The notes beneath the pieces were generated by a model. It saw only the letters and a list, made by a program, of their open reading frames with translations, did no database searches and had not been told where the DNA came from. Below, in pieces: positions 5,517 through 13,912 of a DNA stretch of 13,962 nt. Position 1 is the first letter of the stretch. Each line of letters opens with the position of its first letter. This stretch comes from JBJXGE01 sp046154185 (GTDB lineage Bacteria > Planctomycetota > UBA8108 > UBA1146 > JAJFFE01), in the NCBI GenBank assembly GCA_046154185.1, contig JBJXGE010000024.1:1-13962 (forward strand), given 5' to 3'. A program made the position numbers and the translations under genes.

Positions 5517-7787
5517 CTAACGCGGAGTCTCGAGCATCGCCTTGAACTCCTCATTCGGAATCAAGTACCAATCGAGGTTCGTGTAGAGGACGAGTGTGTG
5601 ATCGGCCGGCACAGCGACGGCGCGATAAGCAAGTACTTGACCGGGCGCGGTTGCGCGTCGCTGACCACCACGATAGGTCCAACCGATCGCCGGATCGCCC
5701 GTCAGTGGATTCTCGCCCGGTAGGACGCCATTGTGCGTTTCGGCGTATTCCGCGACCAGCGTGGCGAGCTGCACGTCGAAGTCGGTCAGTGAAAACTCCG
5801 GCGTCCGCGCGATCTCCGTTTCCGTCATCTCCGCCGCATGCGCAGCTTGCTCCGCCTCGAACTGTGCCATCTGCTCCTGAAACTCGACTTGCTGTCGACG
5901 GGCGACGAATGCCGGCCCCGCGAGACCAGCCGCCATCCCTACTCCGAAAGCGAACGAGATCGGCACGCCGATCACGCCGTGCGACTGCCAGAGGCAGCCA
6001 TCATCCGTCCAAGTGCAGCCACTGATATCGCCGAAGAGATGCTTCTCCAGCACGCGGATGGGCGGCACGAGCGAGGCGTCAAAGCTGCGATCGGCCCGGC
6101 CGGCCATGCACAAGCCCATTTGCAGAAATGGAATCACACTTGGGTAAAGCGTGCGCACGACGCGTGAAGTATCGAAGTAGCTCAAGCTCCCCGAGCCCGC
6201 ACCTAAGATACCGCGCGCGCGTTTGAAGTCGGTGTTGTCGAGAATCGAGCGCGCGCTTTTTTCCGCACGCCGCAACAGAAGAGTCTCGATCGCCGCGGGT
6301 GACAGCCCGAAGACCATTTGTTCGCCGACGCTTGCCCACGCCGGCGCGATCGGCACCGGCAAGCCGATGACCTGCAAGTACTCGACCTTGGTGTCGCCAC
6401 ACATCATGTGGCGGATTTCCGCGCTGCCTTCCGCTTGCGCGAGACCCATCGCGGCGAAACCCGTGAGGCGCTTGATGGCACGGCCGACGAGTTCAGCGTC
6501 TTGCGGTTTCAGTGTCGCGACGAAGCCCGGTATCCAACCGCGCAACTCTGGTTCTTCGTGCAGCGTGAAGTGCGTGCCCAACGCTTTCAAGAACGGCGCG
6601 ATCTCAAAGCCGAGCATCCCTTCGACGCCGCCGATTTGATTCCGAATCTGCAACGATTGTTTGCGCTCGACAAGTTGGTCCACCATTCCGCGGAGCCGCG
6701 TGTACATCGCTTCGACATCGCAGCGCGACGCGCACACGAACAAGCTGTCGCTCGGGACAATTGCAAGCTGCTCTTCCGTCACTGTCAAAGCGACCTGGCC
6801 CGCCGCGCTCGGCGTGCAGCCGAGGAGCAAGCTGTACTTGATGCCGTTGCCGACGACCGCGCTCGACATCGTGAGTGCATTCAAGCGGGCCACACCCGTG
6901 ACGTCGAACACTTTGGCAAGCGGCACGGGTAGCGGCTCGCCCTCCTTCGCCGCGATTTCCAAGATCAGTGCGCGCAAGCGCGCGAGATTGACGTGAATTT
7001 TGTTGAGCGGTTTGGCGCCGCTCGGAATGACGCGCGCGAGTGCGCTGCGATAGCTCGGAGCTTGCGCGAGCGAAGCCGCCGCATCGATTTTGCGCGCCAT
7101 GAGCCGCGCGATACTCTGCATGCCGAGTCCCAACACGAAGCGATCGTCGACACAGCCGTAAACGAGCGGCCATGGCAAGTCCGCGTGCGGAATCGTCAGT
7201 GATTTGAAATCGCTGCCAGCAATGTTCAGCGCGACCACCGCGGCGTCGTGCTCTTCGCGAGTCGCGAACAGGGAAACGACCAGCTCGTCGATGTTGGCGA
7301 GAAAACTCGCGCGCTCCGCTCCGACCGGCGCCAGCGCGACAGCTTCGACTATGGGACCCGCTTCGCCGAACTCGAAGCCGAGGACCCCGACGACGAGTCC
7401 ATTCCGCAGGACCGACTGCACGTTCTTCATCCACTCGATGCCGTCGATGGAGTCGTTGAGTAGCGCTCCCAGTTCTTCGAGCTTTTTCGTCAAGACCGCG
7501 ACGCGCGGCTCCTCCTTCGCGAGTCGCCACATCGCGGTATTGGCGAGTTCCGCTTCGCACTCTGCTTGACCGCGCAACTCGACATAGAGCAGCGTGTCGG
7601 CCGGAAACCACGCGTCGGCGCCGGAGACGCTGGGCGCAGCGGGACTCGGCGACACTGCCGGCGCTTGCGCGTGCGCTTGTATTTGCCCCGCGAGCTCCGC
7701 CTCGATGCTCGGCAAAAACCAGCCGCAGATGCCGGCCGCGATCACGACGCCCACGCCAACGGCCAGGGTCCCACGCTTCGTCTTCAT
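5517..7787 (-). CDS. Large membrane-anchored exported protein with internal hydrophobic segment and pilin-like C-terminus
   Basis: A 756-aa protein of unknown function. The ATG at 7787 follows AGGAGGT by only three bases, and MKTKRGTLAVGVGVVIAAG begins a signal anchor (about 7-24). A Pro/Ala/Ser linker (40-55) leads into a large domain opening with WFPADTLLYVELRG, reminiscent of DUF3352-type bacterial proteins. A second hydrophobic segment (about 604-629, GVPISFAFGVGMAAGLAG) ends in Arg-Arg and a Gln/Glu-rich helix (630-660). The last 90 residues (DVQLATLVAEYAETHNGVLPGENPLTGDP, then a YRG turn) look like the globular part of a pseudopilin. It leads the operon with ubiD and the 140-aa gene, 24 bases ahead of ubiD. 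A link to quinone chemistry is not evident. Confidence 0.75.
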   Translation of the reverse strand: MKTKRGTLAVGVGVVIAAGICGWFLPSIEAELAGQIQAHAQAPAVSPSPAAPSVSGADAWFPADTLLYVELRGQAECEAELANTAMWRLAKEEPRVAVLTKKLEELGALLNDSIDGIEWMKNVQSVLRNGLVVGVLGFEFGEAGPIVEAVALAPVGAERASFLANIDELVVSLFATREEHDAAVVALNIAGSDFKSLTIPHADLPWPLVYGCVDDRFVLGLGMQSIARLMARKIDAAASLAQAPSYRSALARVIPSGAKPLNKIHVNLARLRALILEIAAKEGEPLPVPLAKVFDVTGVARLNALTMSSAVVGNGIKYSLLLGCTPSAAGQVALTVTEEQLAIVPSDSLFVCASRCDVEAMYTRLRGMVDQLVERKQSLQIRNQIGGVEGMLGFEIAPFLKALGTHFTLHEEPELRGWIPGFVATLKPQDAELVGRAIKRLTGFAAMGLAQAEGSAEIRHMMCGDTKVEYLQVIGLPVPIAPAWASVGEQMVFGLSPAAIETLLLRRAEKSARSILDNTDFKRARGILGAGSGSLSYFDTSRVVRTLYPSVIPFLQMGLCMAGRADRSFDASLVPPIRVLEKHLFGDISGCTWTDDGCLWQSHGVIGVPISFAFGVGMAAGLAGPAFVARRQQVEFQEQMAQFEAEQAAHAAEMTETEIARTPEFSLTDFDVQLATLVAEYAETHNGVLPGENPLTGDPAIGWTYRGGQRRATAPGQVLAYRAVAVPADHTLVLYTNLDWYLIPNEEFKAMLETPR

Positions 7788-8006
7788 GCCACCTCCTAGA
7801 GCGATTCGAATTGGTTCAACAAGTGCGCGCAGTTTGATTGACGTGCGAAGCGAAGTCCATCTCTGGTACTGATTTCGTACCCGATCCGGGCGCACCGAGA
7901 AACTCGGCCCCCGCGCCACGCGCGGAGTCGCCAGGGTGATTGCCGGGCTCCGCCACTTCTGCTAACTTCCTCGTTTTCCCCGGTAGCAAGCAGCGAAGAG
8001 AGAGCC
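7788..8006. promoter_or_regulatory. Divergent promoter region between the 756-aa gene and proS
   Basis: These 219 bases separate two head-to-head transcription units, so both promoters should lie here. A weak candidate for proS is TTGCCG near 7942 followed about 16 bases later by TAACTT; it is a poor consensus match. A small hairpin CCGAG-AAA-CTCGG is at 7895-7907. AGGAGGT (minus strand, 7791-7797) is the ribosome site of the 756-aa gene. No T-box features were seen before the synthetase gene. Confidence 0.5.
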
Positions 8007-9434
8007 ATGGCAGACGCGTTGACAAAGCAATCGGTCGATTTCCCCGGTTGGTACCAAGATGCCGTATTGCGCGCCGAGCTGGCGGATTACTCGCCGGTCA
8101 AAGGCAGCATGATTATCCGGCCCTATGGGTATGCGATTTGGGAGAACATTCAACGCGCGCTCGATGGGATGTTCAAAGACACGGGGCACGTCAACGCGTA
8201 TTTCCCGCTTCTCATCCCGGAGAGCTTCATGCACAAAGAGGCGCAGCACGTCGAGGGATTCTCGCCGGAGCTGGCCGTCGTCACGCATGCCGGCGGGAAA
8301 GCGCTCGAGGAACCGTACGTCATCCGTCCGACCTCGGAAACGATCATCTGGGACACGTACCGCAAGTGGATCCAGAGTTATCGCGATTTGCCGATCCTGA
8401 TCAATCAATGGGCGAATGTGGTGCGCTGGGAGATGCGCACGCGGCTCTTCTTGCGCACGACCGAGTTTCTGTGGCAGGAAGGGCACACCGCGCACGCGAC
8501 CGCCGAAGAAGCGCAGGAGGAGACGCTGCGCATGCTCGAGGTCTATCGCCGTTTCGCCGAGGAGTACATGGCGATCCCCGTGTTGACGGGTGTGAAGACC
8601 GCGAGTGAACGCTTCGCCGGCGCCGTGAACACCTACTGCATCGAAGCCATGATGGGCGACAAGAAGGCGCTGCAGGCCGGCACGAGTCACAACCTCGGGC
8701 AAAACTTCGCGAAAGCGTTTGACGTCAAGTTTCAATCGCAGGGCGGCACGCTCGAGTACGTGTACGCGACGAGCTGGGGCGTTTCGACGCGTCTCGTCGG
8801 CGCCGTCGTAATGGCGCATGGCGATGACAACGGGTTGATCTTGCCGCCGAAACTCGCGCCTTATCACGCGGTCATCGTGCCGATCTACAAGAATGACGAC
8901 GAGCGGCGCGCCGTGCTCGCGGCCTGCGAAACAATGCTGGCCGGGCTCAAAGCGCAGAACGTGCGCGTCAAGCTCGACGATCGCGATCAATACCGGCCCG
9001 GTTGGAAATTCGCGGAGTGGGAACTCAAGGGTGTGCCGCTTCGCATCGAGGTCGGACCGCGCGATTTGGCGCTCGGCGAAGTGCGCGTGGCGACGCGTTT
9101 CGACGGCAAGAAGCAGCAATTCAAGCTCGCCAGCTTTGCCGAGGCGGCGCCGGTCCTGCTCGACGAATGCCAGCGCGGCCTGCTCGAGCGCGCACGCAAA
9201 TTCCGCGATGCCAACATCCATCGCGTCGACAACTTCGCGGAGTTCAAGGAGCGCATCGATAGTGGCTTTCTCTACGCGCACTGGGATGGCACCGCGGAGA
9301 CGGAAGCGAAGATCAAAGAAGAAACCAAAGCGACGATTCGCTGCATCAGTTTCGACTACAACGACGATCAAGGCGCGTGCGTGTACAGCGGCCGGCCGAG
9401 TGCGCGACGAGTGATCTTTGCCAAAGCTTATTAG
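8007..9434 (+). CDS. proS: Prolyl-tRNA synthetase, archaeal/eukaryotic-like short type
   Basis: A 475-aa class II synthetase that charges tRNA-Pro in the cytoplasm. Visible landmarks: RPTSE (107-111), motif 2 from Arg140 (RWEMRTR, then FLRTTEFLWQEGHTAHAT), a short link to motif 3 (TSWGVSTRLVGAVVMAHGDD, 255-274), an anticodon-binding domain (about 285-385) and the C-terminal domain ending in the conserved tyrosine (FAKAY). The large editing insertion between motifs 2 and 3 of ordinary bacterial ProRS is absent, so this is the eukaryote/archaea-like form. In the C-terminal domain only two cysteines are placed where zinc-binding members have four, so zinc is probably not bound. The ATG at 8007 sits after a purine-rich GAAGAGAGAG. 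The M61 peptidase gene follows 48 bases later on the same strand. Confidence 0.95.
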   Translation: MADALTKQSVDFPGWYQDAVLRAELADYSPVKGSMIIRPYGYAIWENIQRALDGMFKDTGHVNAYFPLLIPESFMHKEAQHVEGFSPELAVVTHAGGKALEEPYVIRPTSETIIWDTYRKWIQSYRDLPILINQWANVVRWEMRTRLFLRTTEFLWQEGHTAHATAEEAQEETLRMLEVYRRFAEEYMAIPVLTGVKTASERFAGAVNTYCIEAMMGDKKALQAGTSHNLGQNFAKAFDVKFQSQGGTLEYVYATSWGVSTRLVGAVVMAHGDDNGLILPPKLAPYHAVIVPIYKNDDERRAVLAACETMLAGLKAQNVRVKLDDRDQYRPGWKFAEWELKGVPLRIEVGPRDLALGEVRVATRFDGKKQQFKLASFAEAAPVLLDECQRGLLERARKFRDANIHRVDNFAEFKERIDSGFLYAHWDGTAETEAKIKEETKATIRCISFDYNDDQGACVYSGRPSARRVIFAKAY

Positions 9435-9482
9435 CCAGACGGCAGCACTTGGACGGCGCGTTGAGGTGAGTGAGGACAGGAA

Positions 9483-11426
9483 ATGCCGCAGGCCGACGTG
9501 AGACGGCGCGGGCGATCATTGCGCCTGAGCGGACTCGCTGCGATTGGAACCGTCATTGGAGGAGTCTTTCTGATGAGTATGCCACTCGCTTCGCGCCAGG
9601 TCAGCGCGCAAGAGTCCGCCCGCGCGGCAGCGCCGTTTCGCTACGTCGTCCGCATTGCCGAGCCCCACACGCACTACCTTCACGTCGACGCGAGCTTCAA
9701 CGAACTCAAGGGCGAAAACGCCGAGTTCTTCATGGCCGTCTGGACGCCGGGGTCCTACTTGGTGCGCGAATACGCCCGGCACGTCGAGGAGTTGCGGGCG
9801 CACACGCTCAGCGGCGCGGAATTCGCCATAGAAAAAGTCGCGAAGAACCGTTGGCGCGTCGCGAACGTGCCCGCGGACGGCGCGATCCGACTGACCTATC
9901 GCGTTTATGGTCGCGAGCTGTCCGTGCGCACGAACTGGGTCGAAGAGAATTTCGCGCTTTTGAACGGCGCGCCGACGATTATCACGCTCGCCGACGCAGC
10001 GCCGCGCGCGCACGAAGTGCGACTCGAGTTGCCCCCCTACTGGCGCGGCTCGTGGACGGGTCTTCCGCCTCACCCGAGCGGCGCGCCGAATCACTATCTC
10101 GCGCCCGATCTCGATACGCTGATCGATTGCCCGATCTTGTGCGGCAACCCAACCGTGCATGAGTTCGAAGTCAGCGGCATACGCCATTTCCTCGTCGACG
10201 AAGGCGCGGGCGGTTCGTGGGATGGCGCGCGCGCCGCGCAAGATGTTGCGCGCATCGTCGCAAAGCAGCACGAACTGTGGCGCGACGTACCGTACGACTC
10301 GTACTACTTTCTCAATCTCCTGACGGAAACCGGCGGTGGACTCGAGCACAAGAACTCGACTGTTCTCATGACGAGCGCTTGGAAACGGAACCCCGACGAC
10401 TACCACGGCTGGCTGGGACTTGCGAGCCACGAGTTCTTCCACACTTGGAACGTCAAACGATTGCGGCCGATCGAACTCGGCCCGTTTGACTATGAGCGGG
10501 AAAGCTACACGAGCTTGTTGTGGGTCGCGGAAGGCTTCACGAGCTATTACGACGACCTGCTGGTCATGCGCGCTGGGCTGTTGAAGCGCGAGCAATACTT
10601 GAAGGCGCTCTCGAAAACGATCAACGATTTACAGACGACGCCGGGCCGGCTCGTGCATCCGCTCGGCATGTCGAGCTTTGATAGCTGGATCATCTACTAT
10701 CGTCGCGACGAAAACACGAACAACCGCAGCATCAGTTACTACACGAAGGGCGCCGTCGTCGGCTTCTTGCTCGATGCCAAAATTCGTCAACTGACGAGCG
10801 ATCAACGCAGCCTCGACGACGTGATGCGGCGCGCGTACGAGCGTTTCTCAGGCGCGGTCGGTTACACGGAGAGCGATATCTACGCGGTTTGCTCGGAAGT
10901 CGCCGGCGCCGACCTGAGCGATTGGTTGCGCGACGCGGTCGAGACGACGAAAGAGCTCGATTATCGCGAGGCGCTCGACTGGCTCGGCTTGCGCTTCAAG
11001 GATCCCGACAAGAAGAAGAAGGATGAGAGCGCGAACGGCGCGAGTCCCAGCGACGATGAGCCGAAGCCCGGCTGGCTCGGCATCACGACACGAACGGACG
11101 GCGGACGTCTCGTCGTGAGCAGCGTCAAGCGCGCGACGCCCGGTTACGACGCCGGCATCAATGTCGAGGATGAGATCATCGCGATCGAAGACTATCGTGT
11201 GACGCCCGACGGCTTCGAAGCGCGACTCAAGCAGTACGCACCGGGCACGGCGGTGGCGATCCTTGTCGCACGGCGCACGCGCCTCATGACGCTGCGCGCG
11301 ACGTTCGGCGAGAAGCCGAAGGATCTGTGGACGCTCGAAGTCCACCCCGACGCCACCGCGGAGCAGAAGCTCCACTTGCGCTCATGGCTCCACGAATCGG
11401 CCCCGCCCCCGCCGACCACGAAGTGA
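9483..11426 (+). CDS. Secreted M61-family metallopeptidase with PDZ domain
   Basis: A 647-aa exported zinc peptidase of the M61 (glycyl aminopeptidase-like) family. A basic N-terminus and a hydrophobic segment (about 15-37) ending before SAQES give a signal peptide or anchor. The N-terminal beta domain contains the typical WTPGSYLVREYARHVEE. The catalytic HEFFH is at 316-320, with its family context ASHEFFHTWNVKRLRP, and the third zinc ligand Glu350 lies in WVAEGFTSYYDD. A charged linker (KKKKDE, near 510-525) precedes a PDZ domain at about 528-615 that begins GWLGI. All key residues are intact, so it should be active outside the membrane. It probably cotranscribes with proS, 48 bases upstream. 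Its end is convergent with the UPF0178 gene. Confidence 0.9.
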   Translation: MPQADVRRRGRSLRLSGLAAIGTVIGGVFLMSMPLASRQVSAQESARAAAPFRYVVRIAEPHTHYLHVDASFNELKGENAEFFMAVWTPGSYLVREYARHVEELRAHTLSGAEFAIEKVAKNRWRVANVPADGAIRLTYRVYGRELSVRTNWVEENFALLNGAPTIITLADAAPRAHEVRLELPPYWRGSWTGLPPHPSGAPNHYLAPDLDTLIDCPILCGNPTVHEFEVSGIRHFLVDEGAGGSWDGARAAQDVARIVAKQHELWRDVPYDSYYFLNLLTETGGGLEHKNSTVLMTSAWKRNPDDYHGWLGLASHEFFHTWNVKRLRPIELGPFDYERESYTSLLWVAEGFTSYYDDLLVMRAGLLKREQYLKALSKTINDLQTTPGRLVHPLGMSSFDSWIIYYRRDENTNNRSISYYTKGAVVGFLLDAKIRQLTSDQRSLDDVMRRAYERFSGAVGYTESDIYAVCSEVAGADLSDWLRDAVETTKELDYREALDWLGLRFKDPDKKKKDESANGASPSDDEPKPGWLGITTRTDGGRLVVSSVKRATPGYDAGINVEDEIIAIEDYRVTPDGFEARLKQYAPGTAVAILVARRTRLMTLRATFGEKPKDLWTLEVHPDATAEQKLHLRSWLHESAPPPPTTK

Positions 11427-11442
11427 ACCGCCGGCGAGTGAC

Positions 11443-11910
11443 TCAACGCCCATCCCGCTGCTGCTGGCGACGAATACTCTGAATCACTTGATCGAGCCGC
11501 TGCAGATAACGCGAGCGGTCGCGTTGATCGAACGGCGCCGGGCCTTTTGTGATGGTGCCAAGATCGCGCAGATGTGAGTAAAGCTCGCGGTTGGCGAGCG
11601 CGGCGCCGATATCGGCCTCGTCAAACGTGCCGCCGCGCGGGCTGAGCACGTGCGCGCCTTTCGGCAGGCACCTCGACGCCAAGATGATGTCGCCCGAAAT
11701 GACGATGTCATCCGCCGTCACGTGCTCGACGATCCAATCGTCCGCGGCATCGAATAAGTCGCGCACGATCACGAGCTCGAGCCATTCGAAGGGCGGCGTG
11801 CGCATCCAACTATTCGCGACCAGTTTCACGCGCAGCGCATAGCGCTCGGCGACTTTGTAAGTCTCCTGCTTCACCGGGCAGCCATCGGCGTCGACGAAGA
11901 TTTCGAGCAA
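11443..11910 (-). CDS. UPF0178 (YaiI/YqxD, DUF188) family protein, TTG start
   Basis: A 155-aa protein of the widespread YaiI/YqxD family, whose fold resembles NYN/PIN nucleases and whose role is not settled. Motifs: VDADGCPVK (6-14), VANSWMRTPP (31-40), ISGDIILASRC (71-81), PRGGTF (91-96) and KGPAPFDQRDR (122-132). I chose the TTG at 11910 because AGGAG lies eight bases upstream and the resulting MLEIFVDADG aligns with family N-termini such as E. coli MTIWVDADA. The open frame continues to 12027, but that extension is Arg/Ala-rich and unlike the family. The total length matches the usual 150 or so residues. It ends 16 bases from the M61 stop. Confidence 0.9.
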   Translation of the reverse strand: MLEIFVDADGCPVKQETYKVAERYALRVKLVANSWMRTPPFEWLELVIVRDLFDAADDWIVEHVTADDIVISGDIILASRCLPKGAHVLSPRGGTFDEADIGAALANRELYSHLRDLGTITKGPAPFDQRDRSRYLQRLDQVIQSIRRQQQRDGR

Positions 11911-12151
11911 GCGAACGACTCCTCTTCGCGAATTCGCGCGCGCCCACGCCCTGGCGTGCAGCCGTGCGCAACCACTCTGACGAGCGCGGCTTCGGAAGTC
12001 GAGCGCATCGCCGGTGAGCGCGCGCACCGGTCGCCACGCCGACGCGAGCCTTTACTTCGGAACAGCGCGGGCGAGAATCGCACTCGCGTTCGAATTCCGC
12101 CGCCGCTATGACGCTCGGCTCGCTTCGGTCCGAACAGTTCCAAGGAGGCTC
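11911..12151. promoter_or_regulatory. Divergent promoter region between UPF0178 gene and dockerin-like gene
   Basis: About 240 bases upstream of both genes, without a credible gene of their own; frames running through it translate to Arg/Ala-rich sequence. AAGGAGG at 12142-12148 is the ribosome site of the dockerin-like gene. Promoter elements must lie here by position, but none is clear enough to name. Confidence 0.45.
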
Positions 12152-12988
12152 ATGAAACGTCTCACGGTTTTAATTCTACTCGCGGCCGCTCAATACTCTG
12201 GTCCCGCGTTCGCCCAACTGAGTTTCAACTTTGTTCCGGAAAGCGCGACGATCAATTACGAGCCATCGACGGGCGTCGGCAGCGGACAGATGAGTGTTTA
12301 CATCGAAGAGAACCCGAGCCCGGGTTTTCCGCACAACGTGCAAGGGTGGTCGATGTCTTTGACTCACGATACGTCGCTCTTGACGGTGGTCTTGGTCGAG
12401 CAAGGTGCGTATCTCGAGACGTTTGGTCCCGATTTTTTTACCGGCACCGAATTAGCGGCCGGCTTCACCATCGGCTGCGTGTATAGCTTTTCCGGCTTTG
12501 TGATCTGCACATATGAGGTGCAGAAGGAAGTCGCGGTCGTGACTTACGCCACTGTTCCGTCCAGCCTCATCGGCGACATGGATGGCGCCGAGGCGACGCT
12601 CGTTTGGGCGCCGATCGGCAGCCCGCCGGTGATAAATGTCCTCTTGGTAGCCGGGGTGTCTTATCTCACAACGACGATCGATGGCGCCGTGACGCTCGCC
12701 GTCGCCGGCCCCTTATTTCGGCGCGGCGATTGCAACTCCGACACGCTCTTCAACATTGCCGACCCGGTCGCGCTCCTCAGTGCGCTCTTCGTCCCCGGCA
12801 CGCCCGGGCCAGGCTGTCCGGATGCGTGCGACATGAACGACGACGGCCAACTGAATGTGGCAGATCCCATTTATGCGCTCAGCGCGCTTTTCTCGCCGGG
12901 CAGCCCGCAGCCGATCGCACCGTTTCCCGGTTGCGGCACGGATGGTTCCGCGGACGGACTCGTGTGCTTGCTCGCCCCGTGTCCGTGA
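12152..12988 (+). CDS. Secreted protein with cohesin-like domain and dockerin-type calcium repeats
   Basis: A 278-aa exported protein. AAGGAGG ends three bases before the ATG at 12152, and MKRLTVLILLAAAQ is a signal peptide cleaved after AFA (about residue 21). Residues 22-187 form a beta-rich domain (VQGWSMSLTHDTSLLTVV and later strands) that recalls the cohesin-like domains of planctomycete secreted proteins. The tail carries two dockerin-type EF-hand loops, DCNSDTLFNIAD (193-204) and DMNDDGQLNVAD (227-238), each with aspartate or asparagine at positions 1, 3, 5, 9 and 12. Each is followed by a LLSALF or YALSALF helix. The C-terminus PFPGCGTDGSADGL is a planctomycete signature in my experience of the family. 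No catalytic domain is present, so a structural or adhesive role in the envelope is inferred. Confidence 0.8.
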   Translation: MKRLTVLILLAAAQYSGPAFAQLSFNFVPESATINYEPSTGVGSGQMSVYIEENPSPGFPHNVQGWSMSLTHDTSLLTVVLVEQGAYLETFGPDFFTGTELAAGFTIGCVYSFSGFVICTYEVQKEVAVVTYATVPSSLIGDMDGAEATLVWAPIGSPPVINVLLVAGVSYLTTTIDGAVTLAVAGPLFRRGDCNSDTLFNIADPVALLSALFVPGTPGPGCPDACDMNDDGQLNVADPIYALSALFSPGSPQPIAPFPGCGTDGSADGLVCLLAPCP

Positions 12989-13003
12989 TTGCCGTATTGC
13001 GTT

Positions 13004-13846
13004 TCAACCGCCCTTGCCCGCGAGTTCCTTCTTCAGCCACTCGGGATCGAGTTCGCCTTCGATGATAAGGCCGGTAATGAAACACTTGATGGAACCGGAC
13101 CACATGAGTCCGACTTGGCCCGGGCCAAGTCGCTTGACGAGGTCCGGTGTGGCGGCGCTATCGACTGATTTCACATCGTTGTCGAGACAAGTAAAGACGC
13201 CGTCCTTGAACGTCAGACCGAAATCGAGCGACTGCTGAAACGCGGTCGCTGACAACTTCGCCGGTTGGGGAGTGCCCGACAAGCGGCCATTCTTCAGCGT
13301 CACGAGTTGCTTGCCGAGATTGATGCCGATGCACAGTTTGCCTTTGTCCGACGTATACACCGCCGCCAGGAAGTCGCGCTCGCGCGACGATGACCGCGAC
13401 ACCATGGTGGCCTTGAGGCGGACTCGCTTCCAAAGCGCGCGGTGCAAGAACACGCCTTGTTCGGCGATGACGAGCCCCGACATTTGGTCGGAGCCCTGCG
13501 ACCAACGGATGCGTTTCTCCGTCGTCGCGATGTCGGGCATGAAGTCCTTCAACACGGCATCCTGCGTTTTGCTGAAAAAGTACATGAGCGTGATTTGGCC
13601 ATCCGCGCCGAAATCCACCATGCGGGCATTGAAGAGTTTTTCGATCGCTTCCTGATCAGGGCTCCGCTCCGGCCGACTCGGAGGATCGCCGTCCTTCGGC
13701 GCTGGATTCGGCGGCGCTGGATTTGGCGGTGTCTCCGGTGGCGACGGCGATTGCGCGCGGCATTCGCCGGGCGCCGCATCGAACGCGCCGCCAACGTGCA
13801 GCGCCGCGCAAGCCACGACAACTAGCAATGACACAATTCTTGCCAC
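13004..13846 (-). CDS. Secreted protein of unknown function with beta-sandwich-like C-terminal domain
   Basis: A 280-aa exported protein not assigned to a family. I place the start at GTG 13846 because AAAGGAGG lies six bases upstream; an in-frame ATG at 13870 would put that ribosome site inside the coding region. MARIVSLLVVVACAALHVGG is a signal peptide. A Pro-rich linker (33-65) follows, encoded in part by a 15-base tandem repeat. The region 70-270 shows alternating strands (ITLMYFF, GVFLHRALWKRVRLKATMVS, KLCIGINLGKQLVTLKNG, GQVGLMWSGSIKCFITGLIIEG), suggesting a concanavalin-like or DUF1080-like sandwich; this is a fold guess. It ends DPEWLKKEL, a usual ending for such secreted planctomycete proteins. 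It is convergent with the dockerin-like gene, with 15 bases between the stops. Confidence 0.75.
   Translation of the reverse strand: MARIVSLLVVVACAALHVGGAFDAAPGECRAQSPSPPETPPNPAPPNPAPKDGDPPSRPERSPDQEAIEKLFNARMVDFGADGQITLMYFFSKTQDAVLKDFMPDIATTEKRIRWSQGSDQMSGLVIAEQGVFLHRALWKRVRLKATMVSRSSSRERDFLAAVYTSDKGKLCIGINLGKQLVTLKNGRLSGTPQPAKLSATAFQQSLDFGLTFKDGVFTCLDNDVKSVDSAATPDLVKRLGPGQVGLMWSGSIKCFITGLIIEGELDPEWLKKELAGKGG
13699..13728. repeat. Two-copy 15-base tandem repeat in the Pro-rich linker
   Basis: GGCGCTGGATTCGGC followed directly by GGCGCTGGATTTGGC, differing at one base. On the minus strand it encodes two Pro/Ala/Asn units (PNPAP PNPAP) of the linker in the 280-aa secreted protein, and so is a candidate for length variation between strains. 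Confidence 0.7.
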
Positions 13847-13884
13847 GACCAGCCTCCTTTCAGCAGTCATAGGTCACGCACGAG

Positions 13885-13912
13885 AAAAAATAATAGGCGG
13901 GAAATCTCCGCC
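13885..13912 (-). terminator. Candidate intrinsic terminator on minus strand
   Basis: Read on the minus strand, GGCGG-AGATTTC-CCGCC is followed by TATTATTTTTT. The stem is only five base pairs (six with a bulge), so it is weak, but the T-rich tail is unusual for this GC-rich window. It lies about 40 bases upstream of the 280-aa gene, so it may end a minus-strand gene beyond the right edge or act as a leader attenuator. Confidence 0.4.

Noticed and set aside
6604..7611. 335-aa minus-strand open frame in another frame of the 756-aa gene
   Set aside because: Arg-rich translation with no domain; it overlaps a better-supported gene on the same strand.
7788..8006. T-box riboswitch before proS
   Set aside because: No T-box consensus, specifier stem or terminator/antiterminator pair was visible; only a 5-bp hairpin is present.
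7962..9371. 469-aa minus-strand open frame
   Set aside because: It is exactly antisense to proS, whose family motifs are unmistakable; long antisense frames are common in GC-rich genes.
8007..9434. Loss of zinc-site cysteines in ProRS as a defect
   Set aside because: Many bacterial members of this ProRS type carry a Cys-poor C-terminal domain, so this is normal variation.
9516..10595. 359-aa minus-strand open frame
   Set aside because: It is antisense to the catalytic part of the M61 peptidase and has no recognisable features.
11911..12027. N-terminal extension of the UPF0178 protein to an upstream ATG
   Set aside because: The extension is low-complexity Arg/Ala sequence, and the TTG at 11910 has a good ribosome site and fits family N-termini.
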